From Streptomyces lydicus (GTDB taxonomy: Bacteria > Actinomycetota > Actinomycetes > Streptomycetales > Streptomycetaceae): a stretch of DNA of 64,000 nucleotides. A model generated the notes under the pieces. The model did not search any database and had not been told where the DNA came from. It worked only from the letters and a program-made list of their open reading frames with translations. Position 1 is the stretch's first letter. Each line of letters starts with the position of its first letter. Where the stretch lies: assembly GCF_000717345.1 (NCBI RefSeq), contig NZ_JNZA01000008.1, positions 1-64,000 on the forward strand, read 5' to 3'. A program made the translations under genes and the position numbers. Below, piece by piece: positions 43,847 through 52,095 of the stretch.

Positions 43847-46800
43847 ATGCGAGCAGCGGTGCGGAAGATGCGGCTTCGGGGCGGCGCAGGGAAGCCGGGT
43901 TCACCGGCCGGTTCGATCGCGGGACCCGGCAAGGGCCCGCTGTCCGGCAAGGGACCGGGTGCGACCGTTGACGACCTCGCGGGGCGGCGTCCCGCGCGGG
44001 TGCGCAACCGGCTCGTCGGAGCGGTCGCCGTGGTCGCCGCGGCGGTCCTCGGTGCCGGCGCCCCCGGCCTCGCCGCCACCGCCGACGACGCCAACGCCAG
44101 CCAGCAACTGGTGGATCTGGCCCAGCTGAACGCCCGCGCCGTCGCGCTGTCGCACTCCCTCGCCGACGAGCGCGACGGCATGACCGCGTACGCCGCCGCC
44201 GGCCGCGCCGCCCGGACGGGCACCGGAACCGGCGGAATCGGCCTCAACGGCACCGGAACCGGCGGAACCGGCCTCAACGGCACGGGAGTCAACGCGACGG
44301 GCGCCGCCGACGGCACGACGGGCACCAACGGCATCGGCACCCACGCCACCGGTACGAACGGCACCGGCACGAACGGCACCGCGACCCGCGCCGGGACCGG
44401 CGGGGCCCGGGTGCAGGCCGCCGTCTCCGCCGACTCCGCGGTCTCCCGGACCCAGCAGGCCCGGGTCGACCGGCAGATCGACGAGCTGCGTTCCGAGGCC
44501 CAGGACGCGTCGGGTGACACCCCCGCCTACCGGGCGGCCGCCCGCCTGCTGGCCACCCTGCCGCAAACCCGTCACCAGGCACTGTCCGGGACCGACACCC
44601 CCGAGCAGGTCTACAACGCCTATACCGGCATCCTCCAGGCACTCGGCGCGATCGGCGACGGCATCGCCCGCGGGCTGCCCGCCCGCGCGGACGCCGCGGC
44701 CGCCGACGTCCGCGCGCTGCCCGCCCTCGGCCGGGCCGCCGAACAGGCCGCCGGCACCCGCGGACTGCTGCTCGCCGGGCTCAACGCGGGCGGCAGCCAG
44801 CCCCGGCTGACGGCCCTCGCCCAGGTCGCGCACCTGCGCGCACAGGGCGCGCTGGGCGACTTCCGCCAGGGCGCGAGCCAGAGCGCCAAGGACCGCTACG
44901 ACCGCACCGTCAACGGCGCCGACGTGGCCACCGCCGAGCGCTATCTGACCCGGCTGACCGACCAGCCCCGCCTGGACGCCGCCGACATGCGGCTCAGCCG
45001 CCAGCGGGTGCAGGCCACCCTCACCTCCCGCGTCGGACTGATGCGCGGCGTCGAATCCGCCCTGGCCACCGCCGACATCCAGCGCCTCGGCGCGCTGCGC
45101 GACGACGACGTGACCGAGCTGGAGATCCGCATCGGTCTGGAGGGGCTCTGCCTGCTGCTGGCCGTCGGCGCCGGCATCTGGGCCGCGCGCACCATGACCC
45201 AGCCGCTGGCGGCGCTGCGGATCGGCGCCAAGCGGGTGGCCGAGGACCCCGTCAACGAGGAGCCCGTCAGCTACAAGGGCCGCAACGACGAGTTCGCCGC
45301 CGCCGTACGGTCCGTCAACGCGCTGCACGCCCAGGTCGGCGAGCTGACCCGGCGCACCGCCGAACTGGAGGGCGAGCGCAAGCGGCTGGTCGGCGGCCGG
45401 CAGCGGCTGGCCGCCCAGCGCGAGGTCCTCCAGGAGCAGAGCGCCACGCTCCAGGCGCAGGTCGCCGAGCTCACCGAGCGGCTGGCCGCCGCGCACGCCG
45501 GTGTGCAGGGCCGGTTCGTCAACCTCTCGCTGCGCACCCTCGGACTCGTCGAGCGCCAGCTCGCCGTCCTCGAGTCGCTGGAGGAGAGCGAGCAGGACCC
45601 CGAGCGGCTGGCGACCCTGTTCAAGCTGGACCACTTCGCCGCACGGATGCGCCGCAACAGCGAGAACCTGCTCGTGCTCGCGGGCGCGGAGCAGCACGGC
45701 ACCACCCACCAGGGCCCGGTGCCGCTGCTGGACGTGCTGCGCGCCGCGATCAGTGAGATCGAGCGCTACGAGCGGGTGCGCATCCAGTCGCTGCCGCCGC
45801 ACTCCCAGGTCGCCGGCTTCGCCGCGGACGACCTCAGCCACCTGGTCGCCGAACTCCTGGAGAACGCCACCGCGTTCTCGCCGCCGGACGCCCATGTCGA
45901 GCTGTCCGGCTGGCTGCTGGAGAGCGGTGAGCTGATGCTCTCGGTCCAGGACGAGGGCATAGGGATCACCGCGGAGCGGATGGCCGAGCTCAACGAGCGG
46001 CTGGCGGACGCCGAGGCCGCCTCGTCCGCCGAGAACGTCGACGAGGCGCTGGGCCTGGGCCTGTACGTCGTGGTGCGGCTGGCCGCCCGGCACGGCGTCC
46101 GGGTGCAGCTGCGGGACGCCCGGCAGGGCGGCGTCACCGCCGTCATCGTGCTGCCCGGCTCGATCCTGCCGACCCGCCCGGCCGCTTCGCCCGCCGCGAC
46201 GCGGGACGTGACGCACACCGCGAGCCTGCCCGGCTCGGTCGCCGAGGCCAACTCCAACGCCCTGCCGACGCGGGCGCAGCGGGTGGACCCGCGGGCCGGG
46301 TCCGCTGCCGCCCCGGCCGCGGACCCGCTGGTCGCCGCCGCCGAGCGCGCGATCGACGCGGCCGGGCTCGCGCCCGACGACAGCGGCGAGCACACCCGGC
46401 CGGCGGACGGGGCGCCCCCGGCCGTGGACCGGACCGCGCCTTCGGCGACCGGCGGCACCACGCCGCCAGCCCCGGCCGGGCCCGGCCCGTACGCCGTCGG
46501 CCCGGAGCAGCACACCCGGCCCGGGCCGGACGGGGCGCCCACCGGCGTGCCCGCCACCGACGCGGCGCCCGCGGAGGCCGCTCCGGAACCCGCCGCCCCG
46601 TCCGCGGAGAAGCGGCGGACCGCCCTGGGGCTGCCCAAGCGCACGCCCAAGGTCGTGGCACAGCAGCAAGCGCCCACCGCCCCGCGCAAGAGCGGATCGG
46701 CCAACGCCGAGGCGCTGCGGCGCCGGCTCGGCGGCTTTCAGCAGGGGGCGCGGGTCGGCCGGCGCGAGGTCGAGGCCGAGATCGCGGAACGCACGGCGGA

Positions 46801-46879
46801 GCAGACCATCCCACAGACCGACACCGACGGAGCGGGGGCCCCGGCAGAGAGCCACGTTGGCGAGGAGGCACGCGATTGA
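43847..46879 (+). CDS. cvnA: Conservon sensor kinase CvnA (nitrate/nitrite-sensor type)
   Basis: A 1010-aa sensor protein. A basic N-terminus and a membrane segment (NRLVGAVAVVAAAVLGAGAPG) lead into an extracytoplasmic NIT-like sensing region. This contains an unusual Gly/Thr/Asn-rich insert at about residues 124-186. A second membrane segment (EGLCLLLAVGAGIWAA) leads to HAMP and a coiled region. The dimerisation part reads LDHFAARMRRNSENLLVLAG, followed by the ATPase with VAELLENATAFSPP and VQDEGIGI. The tail is Pro/Ala-rich and disordered. In conservons CvnA forms a membrane-linked complex with CvnB-D, resembling G-protein-coupled signalling. The start is uncertain; ATG 43847 or 43868 are both possible. 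Confidence 0.9.
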   Translation: MRAAVRKMRLRGGAGKPGSPAGSIAGPGKGPLSGKGPGATVDDLAGRRPARVRNRLVGAVAVVAAAVLGAGAPGLAATADDANASQQLVDLAQLNARAVALSHSLADERDGMTAYAAAGRAARTGTGTGGIGLNGTGTGGTGLNGTGVNATGAADGTTGTNGIGTHATGTNGTGTNGTATRAGTGGARVQAAVSADSAVSRTQQARVDRQIDELRSEAQDASGDTPAYRAAARLLATLPQTRHQALSGTDTPEQVYNAYTGILQALGAIGDGIARGLPARADAAAADVRALPALGRAAEQAAGTRGLLLAGLNAGGSQPRLTALAQVAHLRAQGALGDFRQGASQSAKDRYDRTVNGADVATAERYLTRLTDQPRLDAADMRLSRQRVQATLTSRVGLMRGVESALATADIQRLGALRDDDVTELEIRIGLEGLCLLLAVGAGIWAARTMTQPLAALRIGAKRVAEDPVNEEPVSYKGRNDEFAAAVRSVNALHAQVGELTRRTAELEGERKRLVGGRQRLAAQREVLQEQSATLQAQVAELTERLAAAHAGVQGRFVNLSLRTLGLVERQLAVLESLEESEQDPERLATLFKLDHFAARMRRNSENLLVLAGAEQHGTTHQGPVPLLDVLRAAISEIERYERVRIQSLPPHSQVAGFAADDLSHLVAELLENATAFSPPDAHVELSGWLLESGELMLSVQDEGIGITAERMAELNERLADAEAASSAENVDEALGLGLYVVVRLAARHGVRVQLRDARQGGVTAVIVLPGSILPTRPAASPAATRDVTHTASLPGSVAEANSNALPTRAQRVDPRAGSAAAPAADPLVAAAERAIDAAGLAPDDSGEHTRPADGAPPAVDRTAPSATGGTTPPAPAGPGPYAVGPEQHTRPGPDGAPTGVPATDAAPAEAAPEPAAPSAEKRRTALGLPKRTPKVVAQQQAPTAPRKSGSANAEALRRRLGGFQQGARVGRREVEAEIAERTAEQTIPQTDTDGAGAPAESHVGEEARD
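44219..44278 (+). repeat. Tandem 30-bp repeat inside cvnA
   Basis: Two adjacent 30-base units (44219-44248, 44249-44278) differ at one position and encode Gly-Thr-Gly-Thr-Gly-Gly-(Ile/Thr)-Gly-Leu-Asn. Degenerate GTNGTG-like units continue to about 44400. The tract sits in the extracytoplasmic sensor region. Confidence 0.8.
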
Positions 46880-47373
46880 AGGCGCAAGCGCCCACAGGTT
46901 ACGGACAAGGACTGAGCAGCCAGGCACGGAATCTGCACTGGCTGCTGAGCAACCTGGTCGACGAGGTGCCGGGCATCCGCTCGGTCGCGGTGGTCTCCTC
47001 GGACGGTCTGCTGCTGCTCAACTCCGACCCCGACCGGGAGGAGGGGCCGGCGGCCCTTCCGGGTGCCGGTGACGGGCCCCGGGGATCCAGCGCCGACCTC
47101 GCCACCATCGTGTCCGGCCTCGGCAGCCTCACCCAGGGAGCCGCGAAGCTGATGGACGGCGGTGCCGTCAAGCAGACGATGATCACGATGGACGAGGGCA
47201 GTGTGTTCGTCATGTCGATCAGCGACGGCTCGCTGCTCGGTGTGCACGCCACTCCGGACTGCGACATGAACGTCATCGCCTATCACATGGCGCTCTTCGT
47301 CGGCCGGGCCGGTCATGTCCTCACCCCCGAACTCCGCAGTGAGCTGCGCAAGTCGATGGAGAGCGCCCAGTGA
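46876..47373 (+). CDS. cvnB: Conservon protein CvnB, roadblock/LC7 domain
   Basis: A 165-aa roadblock/LC7 protein. The core is LHWLLSNLVDEVPGIRSVAVVSSDGLLLLNSD ... GSVFVMSISDGSLLGVHATPDCDMNVIAYHMALFVGRAG. Such domains regulate small GTPases and here connect CvnA with the GTPase CvnD. The start appears to be TTG 46876: GAGGAGG lies eight bases upstream, and it overlaps the cvnA stop (TTGA). TTG starts are rare in this genome type, so low expression by design is possible. Confidence 0.92.
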   Translation: MKAQAPTGYGQGLSSQARNLHWLLSNLVDEVPGIRSVAVVSSDGLLLLNSDPDREEGPAALPGAGDGPRGSSADLATIVSGLGSLTQGAAKLMDGGAVKQTMITMDEGSVFVMSISDGSLLGVHATPDCDMNVIAYHMALFVGRAGHVLTPELRSELRKSMESAQ

Positions 47374-47774
47374 GTAGCAGTACCCCCAAACTCCCCATAC
47401 GCGGCGGGGACCGCAAACCCTCGCGGGTACGGCCCTATTCGCTCACCGGCGGCCGGACCCGCTTCGGCCACGTACTGCTCGTCGAGACGTTCGTGGCCGC
47501 GCTGGAAGCCCCCGAGGAGCGGCCCGAGCTGACCTCCGGCGGCTGGGGCGACCGGGTGATGCCGGAGATGCGAGCCATCGTCGAACTGTGCCGCCGGATG
47601 CGCTCGGTCGCGGAGATCTCCGCGCTCCTCAAGATGCCGCTGGGCGTGGTCCGCGTCCTGCTCAGCGACCTCGCCGACCAGGGAAAGATTCGCGTCTACG
47701 GCACCGGGCACGGCACCGGCCGGCCCGACCGCGCGCTGCTCGAAAGGGTGCTGAGTGGACTTCACAGGCTCTGA
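47370..47774 (+). CDS. cvnC: Conservon protein CvnC, DUF742
   Basis: A 134-aa DUF742 protein. It has VRPYSLTGGRTRFGHVLLVETFVAA at the N-terminus and a winged-helix-like segment ELCRRMRSVAEISALLKMPLGVVRVLLSDLADQGKIRVYG. Members are constant parts of conservons, with an unsettled biochemical role. GTG 47370 overlaps the cvnB stop (GTGA), and the gene overlaps cvnD by 20 bp, showing tight translational coupling. Confidence 0.93.
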   Translation: MSSSTPKLPIRGGDRKPSRVRPYSLTGGRTRFGHVLLVETFVAALEAPEERPELTSGGWGDRVMPEMRAIVELCRRMRSVAEISALLKMPLGVVRVLLSDLADQGKIRVYGTGHGTGRPDRALLERVLSGLHRL

Positions 47775-48429
47775 CACGATATCGGCCGGGCCGACGCCGA
47801 CCGCCGGTTCCGTGGGCCAGGCCGACCCGGTGGCCGCGGCCACCGACGCGGGGCTGCAGAGCTGGCAGACGGACCGCTCGCGGGCACCGATCGCCACCAA
47901 GATCGTGGTGGCCGGCGGCTTCGGCGTCGGCAAGACCACCTTCGTCGGATCGGTCTCGGAGATCACCCCGCTCCAGACCGAGGCGGTGATGACCCAGGCC
48001 AGCGAGGACACCGACGATCTGACCGCGACCCCGGAGAAGACCACGACCACGGTCGCGATGGACTTCGGGCGGATCACCCTCGACCAGGAACTGGTGCTGT
48101 ACCTGTTCGGCACGCCCGGGCAGCAGCGCTTCTGGTTCATGTGGGACGACCTGGTGCGCGGCGCGATCGGTGCGATCGTGATGGCCGACACCCGGCGCCT
48201 GGAGGACTGCTTCCCGGCGCTGGACTACTTCGAGAGCTGCGGGCTGCCGTACGTCGTCGCGGTCAACCACTTCGAGGGGACCGACGCGTACGACGCCGAG
48301 GACGTCCGCGAGGCGCTGACCGTCCCGCCGGAGGTACCGATCGTGATCATGGACGCGCGCAAGCGGACCACGGTGATCCAGTCGCTCCTCTCGCTGGTCG
48401 GCCACGCCCTGGAAACCGCGCCGGAGTAG
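47755..48429 (+). CDS. cvnD: Conservon GTPase CvnD
   Basis: A 224-aa Ras-like GTPase. The P-loop is GGFGVGKT (residues 54-61), the switch II region is LYLFGTPGQQRFWFMWDDL, and the base-specificity motif is in VAVNHFEGTD (an NxF variant of NKxD). It acts with CvnA-C at the membrane as a molecular switch in development or secondary metabolism. GTG 47755 has AAAGGG upstream. A hairpin at 48444-48466 follows, then a StyA-like monooxygenase gene. Confidence 0.94.
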   Translation: MDFTGSDTISAGPTPTAGSVGQADPVAAATDAGLQSWQTDRSRAPIATKIVVAGGFGVGKTTFVGSVSEITPLQTEAVMTQASEDTDDLTATPEKTTTTVAMDFGRITLDQELVLYLFGTPGQQRFWFMWDDLVRGAIGAIVMADTRRLEDCFPALDYFESCGLPYVVAVNHFEGTDAYDAEDVREALTVPPEVPIVIMDARKRTTVIQSLLSLVGHALETAPE

Positions 48430-48443
48430 CCGGCCGTCCCCCG

Positions 48444-48466
48444 GCGGGCCCGTCCCCGGGGCCCGC
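48444..48466. terminator. Hairpin between cvnD and the StyA-like gene
   Basis: An 8-bp perfect stem GCGGGCCC/GGGCCCGC with a 7-base loop, 15 bases after the cvnD stop. It may end or attenuate the conservon transcript before the monooxygenase gene. Confidence 0.5.
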
Positions 48467-48524
48467 TCCCGCGCCACCCCCGAACCCCTCCCCGAACACC
48501 GCAGTAACAGAGAAGAGTGCCGCC

Positions 48525-49778
48525 ATGCGGAAGATACTCGTCGTCGGAGCCGGACAGTCCGGTCTCCAGCTGGCCCTCGGCCTCCAGGCCCGGGGCTACG
48601 AGGTCACCCTGATGTCCAACCGCACCGCCGACGAGATCCGCTCCGGCCGGGTCATGTCGACGCAGTGCATGTTCGACACCGCCCTCCAGCACGAGCGCGA
48701 CCTGGGCATCAACTTCTGGGAGAGCCAGGCCCCGCGCATCGAGGGCCTCGGCGTCTCGGTCGCCGCGCCCGGCAGCCACGAGGCGCCGGAGGGGTCGCAG
48801 CGCGCCATCGACTGGGTCGGCAAGCTCGACGGCTACGCCCAGTCCGTCGACCAGCGGGTGAAGATGGCCGGCTGGATGGAGACCTTCGCGCAGCGCGGTG
48901 GCCAGCTCGTCATCCACGGTGCCGCCGTCTCCGACCTGGACTTCTTCGCGAGCCGCTACGACCTGACGCTGGTCTCGGCCGGCAAGGGCGAGCTGGTGTC
49001 CATGTTCGGCCGGGACGCCTCCCGTTCGCCCTACGACACCCCGCAGCGCGCGCTCGCCGTCTCCTACGTCCACGGCCTGGGCCCGCGCCCGGAGCACCCC
49101 GACTTCGACGCGGTGCGCTGCAACATCGTCCCCGGTGTCGGCGAGCTCTTCGTCATGCCGACGTACACCCTCTCCGGCCGCGCCGACATCCTCTTCTGGG
49201 AGGGCATCCCCGGCGGCCCGCTGGACGTCTTCCAGTCGGTCAAGGACCCCGACGAGCACCTGGCGCTCACCCTGGAGCTGATGGAGAAGTTCCTGCCCTG
49301 GGAGTACGCGCGCGCCGCCAAGGTCGAACTGACCGACGCCAACGGCACGCTGGCCGGCCGCTACGCCCCGACCGTGCGCAACCCGATCGGCCGGCTGCCC
49401 TCCGGCGGCCTGGTGCTCGGCGTCGCCGACGTGGTCGTCGCCAACGACCCGATCACCGGCCAGGGCTCCAACTCGGCCGCCAAGTGCGCCGCCTCCTACC
49501 TCGGCTCCATCGTGGAGCGCGGTGAGCAGCCGTTCGACGAGGAGTGGATGCGGGGCACCTTCGAGCGCTACTGGCAGACCGCCGGGCACGTCACCAAGTG
49601 GACCAACGCGATGCTGGCGCCGCCGCCGGAGCACGTCCTCAACCTCCTCGGCGCGGCCGGCCAGCTCCAGCCCGTCGCCGACCGCTTCGCCAACGGCTTC
49701 GACGACCCGTCCGACTTCGAGAACTTCTTCTTCGAGCCGGACAAGGCGAACGCCTACCTGGCCTCGCTGAGCGGCTGA
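48525..49778 (+). CDS. StyA-like FAD-dependent monooxygenase
   Basis: A 417-aa flavoprotein of the styrene/indole monooxygenase group. The FAD-binding motif GAGQSGLQLALGL is at the N-terminus, preceded by MRKILVV. A conserved central part (TADEIRSGRVMSTQCMFDTALQHERDLG ...) and the second FAD motif GVADVVVANDPITGQGSNSAAK follow. Such enzymes epoxidise alkenes or aromatic side chains using FADH2 from a separate StyB-type reductase, which is not encoded in the window. It lies 95 bp after cvnD on the same strand and may be part of the conservon output. Substrate not known. Confidence 0.88.
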   Translation: MRKILVVGAGQSGLQLALGLQARGYEVTLMSNRTADEIRSGRVMSTQCMFDTALQHERDLGINFWESQAPRIEGLGVSVAAPGSHEAPEGSQRAIDWVGKLDGYAQSVDQRVKMAGWMETFAQRGGQLVIHGAAVSDLDFFASRYDLTLVSAGKGELVSMFGRDASRSPYDTPQRALAVSYVHGLGPRPEHPDFDAVRCNIVPGVGELFVMPTYTLSGRADILFWEGIPGGPLDVFQSVKDPDEHLALTLELMEKFLPWEYARAAKVELTDANGTLAGRYAPTVRNPIGRLPSGGLVLGVADVVVANDPITGQGSNSAAKCAASYLGSIVERGEQPFDEEWMRGTFERYWQTAGHVTKWTNAMLAPPPEHVLNLLGAAGQLQPVADRFANGFDDPSDFENFFFEPDKANAYLASLSG

Positions 49779-49793
49779 CGGCTGACCTCACCA

Positions 49794-49835
49794 CCGCCCC
49801 GGCGGCCCGGCACCCGTGCCCGGCCGCCGGGGCGG
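49794..49835. terminator. Terminator after the StyA-like gene
   Basis: A 14-bp outer stem (49794-49807 with 49822-49835) enclosing a small inner hairpin, 15 bases after the stop. It lies between convergent genes. Confidence 0.75.
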
Positions 49836-49840
49836 TCTGC

Positions 49841-50128
49841 TCACCCCGCGCGCCCTGAGCCCGGCTTGCTCCAGGGCCACTTGAGGCCCCTGTCGCCGCG
49901 GCCCGGCGTTCCCTCCGGGTCGTAGGTGTACTTCCACCCGTGCGGCAGGCCCAGCCGGCCCACCCGCCCGGGGGCCCGGCGGTAGACGTGCACCGTCGGC
50001 GGCCGGCCGTCGTCGTTCGGCACCGGCACCTCGTAGGTCTTCGGCGGCTGGCCGGTCATGCCGAGGAGCACCGGCAGGACCCGGCCGTCCAGCGGTCCGC
50101 CGACGAACAGGGTGTTCTCGCTTCGCAC
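49841..50128 (-). CDS. Small hypothetical protein, 95 aa
   Basis: Begins at GTG 50128: MRSENTLFVGGPLDGRVLPVLLGMTGQPPKTYEVPVPND. The segment FVGGPLDGRVLPV and the later HVYRRAP and WKYTYDPEG recall small actinobacterial proteins of unknown function; the C-terminus is basic and Gly/Trp-rich. There is no membrane segment or signal peptide. Codon bias fits a real gene. It lies 36 bp downstream of the TetR gene on the same strand. Confidence 0.6.
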   Translation of the reverse strand: MRSENTLFVGGPLDGRVLPVLLGMTGQPPKTYEVPVPNDDGRPPTVHVYRRAPGRVGRLGLPHGWKYTYDPEGTPGRGDRGLKWPWSKPGSGRAG

Positions 50129-50164
50129 CGTTCCAGTCTTCCACCCGCGGCGCGCAGGCGCAGG

Positions 50165-50905
50165 TCACAACAGGTGCGCGGCCTCGCTCACGACGGGCAG
50201 CAGGCGGCGGGTGAGGTCGCCGACCGGGCCGTCGGCGGACTCCGTCCGCAGCGCCGCCCGGGTCACCCGAGCGGTCTGCGGATCGCGCGCCGCGGTCGCG
50301 GCCAGCAGCGCGACGAAGTGGTCGACCAGCCAGTCGCGCAGTTCGTCGAGCGGCGGCTGTTTGCCCTCGTCGAGCCAGATCAGCGAGGCACCCTCGACGG
50401 CGGTGATCCACATCCGGACGGTCATCCGGAGCCGCAGGCCCGGCTCCGGCTCGCCCAGGTGCCGCAGGATCTGGTCGGCCGCGGCGCGCCGCACCTCGTC
50501 CACGATCGCGGACGTACGGGTGGTCTCCACGACGCTGCCGCCCTGGAGCAGCGCGCTGAAGCCGGCGTCGTGCTCGTCGACGAACGCCAGATAGCGGTCG
50601 AGGGCGCACGACAGCCGCTGGGTGAGCGGCCCGCTCTCCGGTTCGGCGAAGCAGCGCTCCAGGATGTCGGCCGCGCTGCGCAGCGCGGCCTCGTACAACT
50701 GCTGCTTGCCGCCCGGGAAGTAGCGGTAGACGAGCGGCCGCGACACCTGGGCCGCGGTGGCGACGTCGTCCAGCGAGACGTCCTCGGGGGCGCGCTGGGC
50801 GAACAGGCCGAGCGCGGCGGTGAGCAATTGGCTGCGGCGCTGCTCGACGCTGAGCCTGCGATAGGCGGGTCGGGGTACTGCTGGGGCGGTGCCGCTGCCG
50901 TTCAT
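50165..50905 (-). CDS. TetR-family transcriptional regulator
   Basis: A 246-aa regulator. The DNA-binding domain is in residues 15-65 (RRLSVEQRRSQLLTAALGLFAQRAPEDVSLDDVATAAQVSRPLVYRYFPGGKQQLYEAAL), with the TetR helix-turn-helix VSRPLVYRYFPGGK. The rest is a helical ligand-binding domain. ATG 50905 lacks a clear ribosome-binding site; the longer frame to 51022 enters the neighbouring gene. It is 73 bp downstream of the AurF-like gene on the same strand and may regulate the two diiron-protein genes. The ligand is unknown. Confidence 0.9.
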   Translation of the reverse strand: MNGSGTAPAVPRPAYRRLSVEQRRSQLLTAALGLFAQRAPEDVSLDDVATAAQVSRPLVYRYFPGGKQQLYEAALRSAADILERCFAEPESGPLTQRLSCALDRYLAFVDEHDAGFSALLQGGSVVETTRTSAIVDEVRRAAADQILRHLGEPEPGLRLRMTVRMWITAVEGASLIWLDEGKQPPLDELRDWLVDHFVALLAATAARDPQTARVTRAALRTESADGPVGDLTRRLLPVVSEAAHLL

Positions 50906-50978
50906 GAACAGCAGCGTAACCGCCCCGGATTCCCGCTCGTACAGGTGCTCGTGTCCAACGGGCGGGTGAGCGGGTGCT

Positions 50979-51926
50979 TCAGGCCAGCAGCCCGGAGCTG
51001 CGCCACAACCTGCGGCCCGCACCGCGCAGTACGCCGATCTCGTCGAGGAAGTCCGTCAGCCGCTCGGCGCCGGACTGCATCACCTCGCGGCGGTGGCCGC
51101 TGGCCTTGACCTGGGCGACCGCCTCGCGCCGGTCCAGCCCGACGTTGGTGTAGACCTCCGGATTGACGAAGGCGACGGAGAAGACCCGGGCCGCCTCGCC
51201 GGAGCTGATCCGGGTCAGCTCCCGCTCCCAGCGCGGCGCGGTCACCATCTGGCGGCGCAGCTCCTCGCGGGCGTAGCGGACGTGCCGCGCCTCCTCGACG
51301 ACGTGGATCCGGGTCACCCCGCGCACCAGCGTCTGCACCCGCTCGTCCGGGAAGGTCAGCCGCTGCATCCAGTCGAGGATCTCCTCGCCGAGCAGGGTGC
51401 AGGCGAACGAACCCGGGGTGGTGGAAATGGTCTTGAGGACGCGGGCGAGGTTGTGGTTGAGGCGGGAGACGGGGTACGTGGGCGCCCCGCCCCACTGGAT
51501 CATGCGCGCGAACATCTTCGAGTGCCGGCACTCGTCGGCGATCTCGGTGAGCGCGTAGCGCACGTGGGCGCTGGTGACCGGCTTGTCGTAGATGTGCCGG
51601 ACGAGCAGCTGCATCAGGATGATCTCGAACCAGATGCCCAGCGAGGCGAGCGAGGCGGCCTCGTGCCGGGAGAGGTCCTGCTGCTGCTCCGGCGACATCT
51701 TCTTCCACAGCGGGGTGTCGTAGAGCGAGACCAGCTCCGGCGGCCAGAACCACTTGCCCTCTTCGGGGGGCGCGGTCCAGTCGAGTTCGGTGTCGGGGTC
51801 GAAGGAGTGCTTGGCGGAGGAGTCGAGCAACCGCTCGGCGACCTGCTCCCGGTCCTTGAGGAGACCGAGGGCGTCGCGCAGGACGTCGGTGTCCGTCACG
51901 GTCATTGCGGTGGGCGCGCTCGTCAT
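50979..51926 (-). CDS. AurF-like diiron oxygenase
   Basis: A 315-aa ferritin-fold diiron protein of the AurF/p-aminobenzoate N-oxygenase type. Iron ligands are visible in EIADECRHSKMFARM and VVEEARHVRYAREEL, and acidic residues in helix 1 (FEIILMQLLVRH) complete the site. AurF oxidises arylamines to nitroarenes; relatives act on other amines. It is divergent from another diiron-type gene. ATG 51926 (MTSAPTAM) is used; a second ATG seven codons on is possible. The substrate is not inferable. Confidence 0.85.
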   Translation of the reverse strand: MTSAPTAMTVTDTDVLRDALGLLKDREQVAERLLDSSAKHSFDPDTELDWTAPPEEGKWFWPPELVSLYDTPLWKKMSPEQQQDLSRHEAASLASLGIWFEIILMQLLVRHIYDKPVTSAHVRYALTEIADECRHSKMFARMIQWGGAPTYPVSRLNHNLARVLKTISTTPGSFACTLLGEEILDWMQRLTFPDERVQTLVRGVTRIHVVEEARHVRYAREELRRQMVTAPRWERELTRISSGEAARVFSVAFVNPEVYTNVGLDRREAVAQVKASGHRREVMQSGAERLTDFLDEIGVLRGAGRRLWRSSGLLA

Positions 51927-52095
51927 GGCTGTGGCTACCTCGCTCGTGGGTTACCCGCGGTCGCCTCTTATGAGACTGCGTGTCAGCAAGCTCGTCAATC
52001 CCCCGCGCACGACTTATTGACCCGCCGGTAAGAAACGTGTGAGCCTGCCAACCACCGCCCATGACAAGGCGTTTGGCGAGCCGAGGAGGCTGTCC

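Noticed and set aside
44219..44278. Tandem repeat considered as a mobile-element footprint
   Set aside because: It is in frame, within cvnA, and without flanking inverted repeats or a transposase. No insertion sequence was found in the window.
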